Assembly (NCBI GenBank): GCA_028678635.1
Contig: JAJRDC010000300.1
Coordinates: forward strand, 1-13,189
Length of the DNA: 13,189 bases
Direction: 5' to 3'
From: Methanomicrobiales archaeon
GTDB taxonomy: Archaea; Halobacteriota; Methanomicrobia; Methanomicrobiales; JACTUA01
Part shown: piece by piece, positions 5,801 to 12,761 of the stretch
Position numbering within the stretch: the first letter of the stretch is position 1
Layout of the letters: each line of letters opens with the position of its first letter
The notes under the pieces: model-generated
Databases searched by the model: none
Seen by the model: only the letters and a program-made list of their open reading frames with translations
What the model was told of the DNA's origin: nothing
Made by a program: the position numbers and the translations under genes

Positions 5801-7150
5801 TCAGCGGGGGGAACCGATGGGATGTGCAGTGGACGCGGGCCCCCTTTCAATGACGATCCCCCGGATCCCTGCGATCCGGCCCCCCTTCAGGAGCGGCGCC
5901 GAGAAGGCCAGGATGGGAAACCGCGTCCCGTCCCTGCGAAGGGCCGTGTATTCCTCCCTGGTCCGCCCGCCTTCCCCGAGCACTCGCTCCATGCTCCGGC
6001 GGGCCCTGTCCCGGTCCTCCGGCGCGATCATGGCAAGGATGTGGATACCGGCACGGGCATCCTCCGGGCCGTATCCAAATATCTGGAGAGCCTCCTGGTT
6101 CCCGAAGGTGAACTCCCCCCGGTCATTGCACTCGAACACGGGGACCGGCAGCAGGTTGGCCAGGTCCCGGTACCTGGCCTCGCTGGCCTTCAGTTCCTCG
6201 TCCATCCGACGGTGCTCGGTGATGTCGCTTCCCACAGAAAGGATACCGGTGCAGTCCCCTGCTGCATCCAGGATGGCCCGGTGGGTCCACCGGACCCAGA
6301 CCTGCAGGCCGTCACCGGTGGTATGGCAGGTCTCCATCCCGGGCGGAACCGGCCCCCCGCTGCAGAGGTTCCGGATGAGTTCCGTAAGATCCACCCCTCC
6401 CCCTCCGTTCCCCCGGAAGATAAGGGCGGCCGAAGGCGCGCCGAGGGCGCGTTCCTTCGGGATCCCGAAGAACCGCTCGGCATACTCGTTGAAGAAGGTG
6501 ATCTGCCCCTCCCGGTCCATCTTGAGGATGATGGCGTGGGCCAGTTCCACCAGTTCCCGGTACTGGGCCTCGCTGGCCTCCACCGCCATGTGGGCCCGTT
6601 GCTCGTCGGTGATGTCCACGACCACGATGGCGTACCCCGGGTCCCCGTCGTCAAACACGAGGGGGATCTCGCTCGCGCCCAGGAAGCGTTCCCCGGCGCC
6701 TGCCCCGAACCGGATGTGCTCGTGGCACCGGGTGTCGGGCCCCTGTTCCCGGATCCGGGAGGAGAAGTTCCGCAGGAACTCCTGGGTGTCGGGATCCGGG
6801 AGGGGGAGGTGGTCAAGGGATTTCCCCATCACCTGGTCGGCCGAAAGGTTCAGGAAGGAGAGGAAGGGATCATTGATCTGCATGACCCGCATGTCCCGGT
6901 CCAGCACGAGAATCATCTCGCGGGAACAGCTCATCATGTGGGCGAGGGGTACCCGCCGGGCCAGGGAGAAGACCTTGGCCTTGCCATAGGTCCGCATCAC
7001 CACCTGCCCGGAGAGCCGGAGGTTGTCCAGGTACCGGCCCACTGAGTGCATGTTCTTTCCCAGTTCCCGGGAAATCTCGGTGATGGACATGCCCTGTGGG
7101 TTCCGTTTCAGCAGCTCCTTGATCTGCGTGAGCTCGTCCGGCTGGTCCAT
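5801..7150 (-). CDS. HTH-PAS-PAS-PAS sensory regulator without kinase domain
   Basis: The 449-residue soluble protein has residues 1-65 as a winged-helix domain (QIKELLKRNPQGMSITEIS, LGKNMHSVGRYLDNLR, then a wing ending VFSLARR). Three PAS domains follow: about 70-183 (ends VVVDITDEQ), about 192-312 (YRELVELAHAIILKMD at 197-212, ends SVGSDITEH) and about 322-437 (YRDLANLLPVPVFECN, ends GIRGIVIE). Each of the first two is followed by the helical linker typical of PAS relays. There is no histidine kinase, GGDEF or transmembrane segment, so it is probably a one-component DNA-binding sensor, a type frequent in Methanomicrobiales. The ligand is unknown; Cys residues in the PAS domains do not form a haem or Fe-S motif. 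ATG 7150 has GGTGA nearby and lies about 26 nt after a strong TATA box, so the mRNA may be nearly leaderless. It is divergent from the surface-protein/RND operon. Confidence 0.9.
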   Translation of the reverse strand: MDQPDELTQIKELLKRNPQGMSITEISRELGKNMHSVGRYLDNLRLSGQVVMRTYGKAKVFSLARRVPLAHMMSCSREMILVLDRDMRVMQINDPFLSFLNLSADQVMGKSLDHLPLPDPDTQEFLRNFSSRIREQGPDTRCHEHIRFGAGAGERFLGASEIPLVFDDGDPGYAIVVVDITDEQRAHMAVEASEAQYRELVELAHAIILKMDREGQITFFNEYAERFFGIPKERALGAPSAALIFRGNGGGGVDLTELIRNLCSGGPVPPGMETCHTTGDGLQVWVRWTHRAILDAAGDCTGILSVGSDITEHRRMDEELKASEARYRDLANLLPVPVFECNDRGEFTFGNQEALQIFGYGPEDARAGIHILAMIAPEDRDRARRSMERVLGEGGRTREEYTALRRDGTRFPILAFSAPLLKGGRIAGIRGIVIERGPASTAHPIGSPR

Positions 7151-7169
7151 TGCTCACCGGTGTCATCTT

Positions 7170-7182
7170 CTTATATATAAAT
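7170..7182 (-). promoter_or_regulatory. TATA-box promoter of the PAS regulator
   Basis: On the minus strand TTTATATATAAG, with AAATA before it, is the strongest AT-rich core near the gene. Its centre is about 26 nt from the ATG at 7150, so transcription may begin at or just before the start codon. Confidence 0.65.
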
Positions 7183-7240
7183 ATTTACCATGTTTGTTAC
7201 ATTTGATTGGAACATTTATTTGTTTTACATAAAGGATATA

Positions 7241-7249
7241 TTTATATAT
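7241..7249 (+). promoter_or_regulatory. TATA-box promoter of the surface protein/RND operon
   Basis: TTTATATAT, preceded by the purine-rich AAAGGATA, lies about 50 nt upstream of the surface-protein start. Transcription would begin near 7270-7275. Between this box and the divergent regulator box are two similar stretches, TTTGTTACAT (7192-7201) and TTTGTTTTACAT (7219-7230), which could be regulator-binding sites. Confidence 0.68.
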
Positions 7250-7297
7250 TACATCCTCTCCACTGTACCAGAACGATTCAATGGATGGGAGAGAACG

Positions 7298-8599
7298 GTG
7301 AAATCAATGCATGCACTCGCGTCTGGTATCGCGATGTTCCTCTGCATGGCGCTGGTCATTGCACCGGTTGCAGCAGGGGAGGAGTACCTGTACGGAATCC
7401 CCAAGCTGGGGGTCACCATCTCGGGCACGAACGAATTCACCCCGGGGGACGATGTCTCCCTGGTCATGAAGATCCAGAACACAGGTACGTACGGGGTGAA
7501 ACTGGTCCAGTCCAGCCTCCTCACCACCGGTGACAATCCCACCACCGCGAAGCTGCTGCGGGTCACCCTCCAGAATGGATCGGCACCCGTCACCGTGAAG
7601 ACCGATACCCAGATGGTGGGGGACCTCAGCGGCGGATCAACGGCCACAGCCACGTTCACCGTCGCCATTGCACGCGGGAGTGCTGCCGGAACGTACGAGC
7701 TCCCCGTGCTCATGGAGTACACCTACCTTGAGGATGCCGAACAGCTGCCCCCCGACACGGTCCGGTATTACTATACCGAGAGAACAGAGACCCTCCCTCT
7801 CACGATCCGGATCAAGCCTGACGTGGAACTGGGTGTTCTTTCGTCCACTCCCGAGCACCTGAACGTGGGAACCGAGGGGTATCTGAACCTCCAGGTGAGG
7901 AACACCGGCACCGAGGTTGCCCGCAATGCGATCATGAAGATCTCCCGGAATGACGCAAGCCCGCTGGTTCCCACCGATTCCAGCGTCTTCATCGGGGATT
8001 ACCCGCCGGGGGCCGAGGCCAGCGTGCGGTTCAAGGTCTCGGTCTCGGAGAACGCCGAGGCCCAGTCATACCCCGTGGACCTCTCGCTGGAGTACCTGGA
8101 CACCGAGGGAGCTTCCGCCACCTCCGAGACCGTGACGGTGGGTGTACCGGTCGGAGGGAAGATCGACTTCGAGGTGGTCTCGGCGTCTCCCCAGGTGTAC
8201 CCCGGGCAGAAGGTCGTGATCCCGGTGGAGATCAAAAACACCGGTGCCGTGACCGCCTACAATGCCCAGGCCCGGCTCTCTGCGGTGGATCCGTTCACCT
8301 CCAACGATGACACCGCGTACCTGGGGGACCTGGCCCCCGGATCAACGGCCGTTGCCAGGTTTGAGATCACCGTCGACAGCGGTGCCACTCCCAAGTCCTA
8401 CGGCCTGGACTCCGAGGTCCGCTACCGGGATGCCCTGGACAACACCCAGATCTCCGACACCATGAAGGTGGACATTAACGTGGTGCCCCGGGGCGGGGTC
8501 GCAGCCGCCCTCACAAACCCCATCGTCCTCGCCATCCTTATTGCCATCGTGATCGGGGCCGGATACTACTTCCTGAAGATGCGCCGGAAGGAGGGGTAA
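7298..8599 (+). CDS. Membrane-anchored surface protein with CARDB/COG1361-like repeats
   Basis: The 433-residue protein carries an N-terminal signal peptide (MKSMHALASGIAMFLCMALV, cleavage expected after AAG near 27). Three Ig-like beta repeats follow: about 36-170, 174-285 and 287-397. The repeats share a PG-x(5-8)-I-x-NTG core (TPGDDVSLVMKIQNTG, VRNTGTEVARNA, YPGQKVVIPVEIKNTG) and a GDL/GDY-x-PG-x(6)-F element. A transmembrane helix at about 407-425 ends in KMRRKEG, so the repeats face outside. I chose GTG 7298 because GGAG lies 6 nt upstream and it supplies the Lys expected in a signal peptide; ATG 7307 with GGTGA is a real alternative. The repeats place it in the S-layer-domain COG1361 group. 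It precedes an RND exporter gene by 93 nt and is probably its partner, perhaps filling the role of an adaptor; that role is inferred. Confidence 0.85.
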   Translation: MKSMHALASGIAMFLCMALVIAPVAAGEEYLYGIPKLGVTISGTNEFTPGDDVSLVMKIQNTGTYGVKLVQSSLLTTGDNPTTAKLLRVTLQNGSAPVTVKTDTQMVGDLSGGSTATATFTVAIARGSAAGTYELPVLMEYTYLEDAEQLPPDTVRYYYTERTETLPLTIRIKPDVELGVLSSTPEHLNVGTEGYLNLQVRNTGTEVARNAIMKISRNDASPLVPTDSSVFIGDYPPGAEASVRFKVSVSENAEAQSYPVDLSLEYLDTEGASATSETVTVGVPVGGKIDFEVVSASPQVYPGQKVVIPVEIKNTGAVTAYNAQARLSAVDPFTSNDDTAYLGDLAPGSTAVARFEITVDSGATPKSYGLDSEVRYRDALDNTQISDTMKVDINVVPRGGVAAALTNPIVLAILIAIVIGAGYYFLKMRRKEG

Positions 8600-8607
8600 T
8601 CCCCTCC
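8590..8607 (+). promoter_or_regulatory. Hairpin spanning the surface-protein stop codon
   Basis: GGAGGGG (8590-8596) and CCCCTCC (8601-8607) are perfect complements around a TAAT loop that contains the stop codon. It is the first of two consecutive hairpins before the exporter gene and could lower read-through or protect the upstream mRNA. Confidence 0.35.
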
Positions 8608-8622
8608 GCGGACCCCCCCACC

Positions 8623-8644
8623 GGAGGAGACGCACCTCTCCTCC
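8623..8644 (+). promoter_or_regulatory. Second intercistronic hairpin before the exporter gene
   Basis: GGAGGAGA (8623-8630) and TCTCCTCC (8637-8644) form an 8-bp stem with a CGCACC loop. It leads into an unbroken-looking pyrimidine-rich stretch to about 8672. A pyrimidine tract after a hairpin can act as a weak archaeal terminator or processing site, which would make exporter expression lower than that of the surface protein. Confidence 0.4.
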
Positions 8645-8692
8645 CTCACCTTTCTCCCCCTCACCTCCCCCCGCGGTACCGAGGCATTCGCG

Positions 8693-10948
8693 ATGCGATC
8701 CCCATTCGAGTCCCTGGCAGACCTGGTGAACCGCCGGCCGGCGCTGGTGGCCGGTGTCACCGTTGCCCTCCTGGTCCTCATGCTCTACGGCGCCAGCCTG
8801 ACGGCCATGGAGACAGGGATGTCCACCTACGTGGACACGGACTCTGAGCGGGGGATGCTTCTCGACCAGTATACCGACACCTTCCAGTCGGACAGCGTGA
8901 TGGTCCTCATCGAGGCCGACGATGTGCTGGATCCCGAGGTCCTTTCCTACACCTCAGGGCTCATGGCCGAGTTCGGAACCATCGATTCGGTCACTGCCAC
9001 CTCATCGGTGGCTGATCTCCTTGCCGCGGCCAACGGCGGGGAGGTGCCCCATTCCGCAGGGGACGTGGCACGGTCCAGGGAGCGGCTGGATCCCAGGATC
9101 GTCTCCCGGCTGGTCCCCTCCCCCTCCATGACCTTCGGCATGGTGACACTGGCACCGGGCCTCTCCAGCGGTGCGAAGGACGATATCCTGGACAATATGG
9201 ACGCCCGGATCCGGCTCTCCGATAAGCCGGCCGGAGTCACGGTGACAGTCACCGGGGAAGCGGCTTTCAGCCAGCAGATGATGGAGGAGATGGAGACCTC
9301 CATGGGCACCCTGCTTCTGGCCGCCATGCTTCTTATGGTGGTGGCGGTGGTCTTCTTTTTCGGCGACGTCCGGTACCGCCTGCTCTCGGTGGGGATCGTG
9401 GCCACGGGGGTCATCGCCACCTTCGGGGTGATGGGCCTCACCGGGATGAAGATCTCCATGGTGGTCATCGGGGCGTTCCCGGTCCTCATCGGGATCGGGA
9501 TCGATTACGCCATCCAGTTCCATTCCCGCTTCGAAGAGGAGGCCCGGAGGGTCCCGCTCTCCGAGGCCGTGAAGATCACGGTGACCCGGGCCGGCCCCGC
9601 CGTGGCCATCGCCATGATCGCCACCTCCATGGGGTTCATTGCCCTCTGGATCTCGCCGGTGCCCATGATCCGGGGCTTCGGCCTTGTCTGCGTCATCGGC
9701 CTGGCCTGCTGCTACCTCGCGGCCCTCGTCATTGTCCCCACCTTCGGCCTGCTTGTGGGGTACCGGCCGAAACGGCAGCAGGAACCGAAACCCGGCGAAC
9801 AGTCCATGATGGAGCGGTACAACCAGGGGGTTGGCCGGGTGGCCGGCTGGGTCTCGCGGAATGCCGTCCTGGTCCTCCTCGTTCTCTCGCTCGTCGCGTT
9901 CGTCGGGGTCCAGATGGACAACCAGATCATCATCAACACCGACGAGAAGACCTTCGTCCCCTCCGACATGCCGGCCAAGGTCAACCTGGACAAGGTGACA
10001 CGGGCACTGGGGCCCACCGATGCCCTCCCCATCTTTGTCCGGGGGGAACATGTTCTCTCCCCTGAAGGTATCGCCTGGATGGCGGAGTTCCAGGACTACA
10101 TTGCCTCCCATAACGACAAGATCACCGGTACCATGTCCATCGCCACCCTGCTCCGGCAGTATAATGGCGGCACCCTGCCGGCCACCCAGGGTGAGCTGGA
10201 GGCTGTCCTGGAACGGATCCCCGAGGAGACCCGGCACCGGTACCTGGGGAGCCGATCCGAGGCCATCATCGAGGTCTCCATGGTGGCGATGGAGAACCAG
10301 GTGGCCATGGAGCAGGTGGACCGGATCCAGGAGGACCTGGACTGGCTGGCCCCGCCCCCGGGGATCACCGCCAGGGTCACCGGCATGGGGGAGATGTTCA
10401 CCAACCTGATCCGTGAGATCCAGGCAGGGAAGACCACCATGACGCTCCTCGCCTTCGGCATGATCCTTGTCTTCCTCCTCCTCGTGTACCGGAGCCTGGG
10501 GAAGGCGGTGACCCCCATCATCCCCATCGTCATGATCGTGGGGTGGAACGGCCTCGTCATGTACCTGCTGGGGATTGATTATACCCCCATGACGGCCACG
10601 CTGGGTTCCATGTCCATCGGGGTTGCCTCTGAGTACACCATCCTCATCATGGAGCGGGCCTACGAGGAGCGGGCAAAGGGAAAGGCCCTCCTCCCCGCCA
10701 TCCAGTATGCCGTATCCCAGATCGGCACCGCCATCACCGTCTCGGGACTGACCACGGTCTTCGGCTTCGCGGCGCTCATGCTCTCGGCCTTCAACATGAT
10801 CTCCAACTTCGGCATGGTGACGGTCTTCTCCGTGGGCTTCTCCCTGATCGGGGCCATCATCGTGATGCCGGCAGTGCTTGTACTGCTGGGCGGACGGGAT
10901 GGCGGCGGGAAGTCGGAGACCCGGCCGGCCGATCCGCTGGCGGGGTGA
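8693..10948 (+). CDS. RND superfamily (MMPL/HAE3-type) exporter
   Basis: The 751-residue integral membrane protein is made of two homologous halves. TM1 is at about 16-38, a large external loop at 39-203, TM2-TM6 at about 204-357, TM7 at 388-407, a second loop at 408-580, and TM8-TM12 at about 581-732. The TM4 signature GIGIDYAIQFHSRFEEE carries Asp271, the proton-relay acid of this group. The matching segment in the second half is SIGVASEYTILIMERAYEE, with no Asp but Glu647 and Tyr648. The layout and length fit archaeal COG1033-type exporters (hydrophobe/amphiphile efflux-3), which are shorter than bacterial AcrB. The substrate may be lipids, isoprenoids or another hydrophobic compound, but this cannot be read from sequence. 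ATG 8693 is preceded by GAGG at 8 nt. It follows the CARDB-like surface protein, its likely partner. Confidence 0.94.
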   Translation: MRSPFESLADLVNRRPALVAGVTVALLVLMLYGASLTAMETGMSTYVDTDSERGMLLDQYTDTFQSDSVMVLIEADDVLDPEVLSYTSGLMAEFGTIDSVTATSSVADLLAAANGGEVPHSAGDVARSRERLDPRIVSRLVPSPSMTFGMVTLAPGLSSGAKDDILDNMDARIRLSDKPAGVTVTVTGEAAFSQQMMEEMETSMGTLLLAAMLLMVVAVVFFFGDVRYRLLSVGIVATGVIATFGVMGLTGMKISMVVIGAFPVLIGIGIDYAIQFHSRFEEEARRVPLSEAVKITVTRAGPAVAIAMIATSMGFIALWISPVPMIRGFGLVCVIGLACCYLAALVIVPTFGLLVGYRPKRQQEPKPGEQSMMERYNQGVGRVAGWVSRNAVLVLLVLSLVAFVGVQMDNQIIINTDEKTFVPSDMPAKVNLDKVTRALGPTDALPIFVRGEHVLSPEGIAWMAEFQDYIASHNDKITGTMSIATLLRQYNGGTLPATQGELEAVLERIPEETRHRYLGSRSEAIIEVSMVAMENQVAMEQVDRIQEDLDWLAPPPGITARVTGMGEMFTNLIREIQAGKTTMTLLAFGMILVFLLLVYRSLGKAVTPIIPIVMIVGWNGLVMYLLGIDYTPMTATLGSMSIGVASEYTILIMERAYEERAKGKALLPAIQYAVSQIGTAITVSGLTTVFGFAALMLSAFNMISNFGMVTVFSVGFSLIGAIIVMPAVLVLLGGRDGGGKSETRPADPLAG

Positions 10949-11076
10949 CGTACCTGTTTCCCGCACGGAACCACAGGATTCGCAACGGATTCCCCTGACA
11001 AAGCCGAAAGCTCACCGCCCCTCCGGCCCATCCTCCCGGGGTATGAAAGAGTGGCTCGACCCGCTGGCCGTTACCC

Positions 11077-11091
11077 CTCCTCAGTGAGGAG
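11077..11091. repeat. Short palindrome between convergent genes
   Basis: CTCCTCA-G-TGAGGAG is a near-perfect palindrome in the gap between the exporter and the amidotransferase gene, which face each other. It may act at transcript ends of either gene, although no T-run follows. The remaining gap (10949-11140) holds nothing else recognised. Confidence 0.35.
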
Positions 11092-11140
11092 AGTATCCCA
11101 CAGGGCCGATCCGAGGAATTTCTTAAGGGGTTTCGTCCCA

Positions 11141-11794
11141 TCACGACGGGCCCAGAAACTCCCCCAGCAGGGAGCGGAGGATCCCTGCCGCGGCGGGCTG
11201 ATACCGCGCTGTATCGGAGAGGATCCGGGAACGGATCCGGGGGTCCAGGTTCGCTGTCCACCCCTCCACCATCTCCGGAGTCGCCTCCAGGTGGAACTGG
11301 AGGGCGATGCCCCGGCCCAGGACAAATCCCTGGTTCCGGACCGGATTGCCGGTGAAGCAGGCCTCCCCGCCGGGAGGGACCGCGAAGGTCTCCCCGTGGG
11401 TCTGGAAGGCAAAGAACGCCGGCGGAAGGGATGGCCACCTCCCGTTTCCGGACCGGTGGACCGGGTACCAGCCCAGCTCCGGCTCTGACCGGATCACCGG
11501 TGCCCTGAATGCGGAAGCCATCAGCTGGGCACCCAGGCAGATGCCGAGGACAGGGCGTTCCAGCCCGATCCAACGGCGGATCAGGGCCTTCTCCTCGCTG
11601 AGGAACAGGTACCTCCGCTCGTCGTTCACGCTCATGGGACCACCCAGGATCACGAGATGGGTGGCATCCCCCTCCAAAACATGCTGCGTCCTATACAGGG
11701 GGATCGTATCAAAAGGTACTCCCTTCTCCCGCAGGATCTCCCCGATGAGGCCCGGGGGCTCGTCCTGGCTGTGCTGGAGGATGGCGACCTTCAT
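11141..11794 (-). CDS. Class I glutamine amidotransferase-like protein
   Basis: The 217-residue cytoplasmic protein has the full catalytic triad of class I glutamine amidotransferases: Cys86 in GICLGAQL, His168 and Glu170 in QFHLE. HLVILGGPMSV (46-56) forms the oxyanion region and AFQTHGETF (129-137) is another family landmark. It stands alone, not fused or adjacent to a synthetase, so it belongs to the GMP synthase-like stand-alone group (COG0518), whose substrates are mostly unknown. Ammonia release from glutamine, or hydrolysis of a gamma-glutamyl compound, is possible. ATG 11794 has only a weak ribosome binding site; a TATA box at 11856-11864 gives it its own promoter. The family call is firm; the substrate is unknown. 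Confidence 0.93.
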   Translation of the reverse strand: MKVAILQHSQDEPPGLIGEILREKGVPFDTIPLYRTQHVLEGDATHLVILGGPMSVNDERRYLFLSEEKALIRRWIGLERPVLGICLGAQLMASAFRAPVIRSEPELGWYPVHRSGNGRWPSLPPAFFAFQTHGETFAVPPGGEACFTGNPVRNQGFVLGRGIALQFHLEATPEMVEGWTANLDPRIRSRILSDTARYQPAAAGILRSLLGEFLGPS

Positions 11795-11855
11795 GGAACC
11801 CAGCGAACTCCACAGGAGATGGGAACGGGGAGGAGAAAATACCTTCCATGTCGCA

Positions 11856-11864
11856 TTATATAAA
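11856..11864 (-). promoter_or_regulatory. TATA-box promoter of the amidotransferase-like gene
   Basis: On the minus strand TTTATATAA lies about 65 nt upstream of ATG 11794, inside the 83-nt gap after the NimA-like gene stop at 11878. The amidotransferase gene therefore probably has its own transcript, with a leader of about 35-40 nt. Confidence 0.6.
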
Positions 11865-11877
11865 CTATGGGGTTCGC

Positions 11878-12342
11878 TCAGCTGCCGGTGGAGAGCTTCC
11901 CGGTCATGGAAGCGAGGGCAATCCGGATCACTGCCACCCCGTGCAATCCGCCGGCAGGGATCTCCACGTTATCCTGCCCGGAATACTTCCTCACAAGAAG
12001 GGCGAGGGCCCGGGCCTTCTCCCCGGGCTCTTCGATCCACTCCGCGGTTCCCTGACCGATGACCGAGCGATAGGACATGGTCCACCGGCACGGGTTGTCC
12101 CCGGGTAGCACCCTCCCGAGGGAATCCACCTCCACGCAGACCCTGGGGTTTTTTCGGAGTATCCGGATCTTCTCGCCCTCGGGCGAGGAGTGGACGTAGA
12201 CGGCCCCTCCCTCGTACACGAACGTGACCGGCACCACGTAGGGCTGCCCGCCATCGCAGAGCCCGAGCCGGCAGGCGGGAGCCTCTGTAAGGAGCGCCTC
12301 CATCTCCGCCCGTTCACTTATCTCCCTGTCCCTTCGGCGCAT
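11878..12342 (-). CDS. NimA-like pyridoxamine 5'-phosphate oxidase-fold flavoprotein
   Basis: The 154-residue protein belongs to the split-barrel FMN-binding group related to pyridoxamine 5'-phosphate oxidase and nitroimidazole-resistance NimA proteins. It starts MRRRDREISERAEMEALL, the usual opening of this group. Next come CRLGLCDGGQPYVVPVTFVY (24-43), HSSPEGEKIRILRKNPRVC (51-69) and CRWTMSYRSVIGQG (85-98), with VIRIALASMTGK at the C-terminus. It probably binds FMN or a related cofactor as a dimer and reduces an unknown small molecule; any drug resistance role is not implied. ATG 12342 lacks a recognisable ribosome binding site and no clear TATA box precedes it, so the start rests on family similarity. 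It is followed after 83 nt by the amidotransferase-like gene on the same strand. Confidence 0.93.
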   Translation of the reverse strand: MRRRDREISERAEMEALLTEAPACRLGLCDGGQPYVVPVTFVYEGGAVYVHSSPEGEKIRILRKNPRVCVEVDSLGRVLPGDNPCRWTMSYRSVIGQGTAEWIEEPGEKARALALLVRKYSGQDNVEIPAGGLHGVAVIRIALASMTGKLSTGS

Positions 12343-12761
12343 GGTGAAAGGTGGGTGGTTCTACCCGAAGAGACTGGTGGTACCCATGGGCAGGGTTCCG
12401 GTAGATTGGCCCGGCCCGACGGCGTCTGCAATCTGCCTTCACAAGGAGAGGATGCCCTCAAAGGAGATGTCGTCATGAACTGGCACCACGCCTGTGCAGT
12501 GTCACGGGGCCTGCAGGGAAGAGGAAAATTTGGGATTTCCTGCATCAGGGTTGGGAGGGTGTTTCCCTGCAATGGCCCCGTGTCTGTTGCTGGTGTGTGT
12601 GGTGCACATTACAATTTCTGTCAAAAGTATAAATACTTTTCTATAATTACGGGTCGTTTATTTTCTAACCCATGACAAACTGAAAATAAAAGTATCCTGT
12701 TTTACTGAATGGGGCCATATTCCTCCAGTGGAAATGAAGGGGTTCGGATGCCTGCCGGCAG
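12343..12761. other. Intergenic region upstream of the NimA-like gene, AT-rich in its right half
   Basis: This 419-bp stretch has no firmly supported gene. The right part (about 12600-12700) is AT-rich and holds the palindrome AAAAGTATAAATACTTTT at 12623-12640. A further AAAAGTAT sits near 12687-12694 within T-rich minus-strand tracts (about 12683-12692) that could end the SdpI-family transcript. A 66-codon plus-strand frame at 12475-12675 follows a good AAGGAG but has codon use unlike the neighbours and no recognisable family. Confidence 0.55.
12623..12640. promoter_or_regulatory. Perfect palindrome overlapping a TATA-like core
   Basis: AAAAGTAT-AA-ATACTTTT has 8-bp perfect arms with a 2-bp centre. 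The sequence TATAAATA/TATTTATA inside it resembles an archaeal TATA box on either strand. A dimeric repressor binding here would block TBP directly. The nearest gene it could serve is the NimA-like gene about 280 nt away on the minus strand, which is far for a promoter. Confidence 0.4.

Noticed and set aside
5391..7045. Long plus-strand ORFs opposite the PAS regulator and phosphorylase
   Set aside because: They are low-complexity Arg/Ser/Pro or Gly/Pro/His products with no domain; the minus-strand genes have recognisable families.
9002..10966. 654-codon minus-strand ORF opposite the RND exporter
   Set aside because: It is a His/Gly/Asp-rich shadow produced by GC-rich codon use of the real gene, whose transmembrane pattern and motifs are clear on the plus strand.
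12318..12572. 84-codon minus-strand ORF starting at a TTG
   Set aside because: Rare start, no ribosome binding site, overlap with the NimA-like gene start and a Pro/Ser-rich product typical of a chance frame.
12475..12675. 66-codon plus-strand ORF with AAGGAG eight bases before its ATG
   Set aside because: Codon use (AGG, AAA, ATT, GTT) is unlike the GC-biased neighbours, the frame runs through the AT-rich palindrome, and no family features are visible. Not strong enough to list as a gene.
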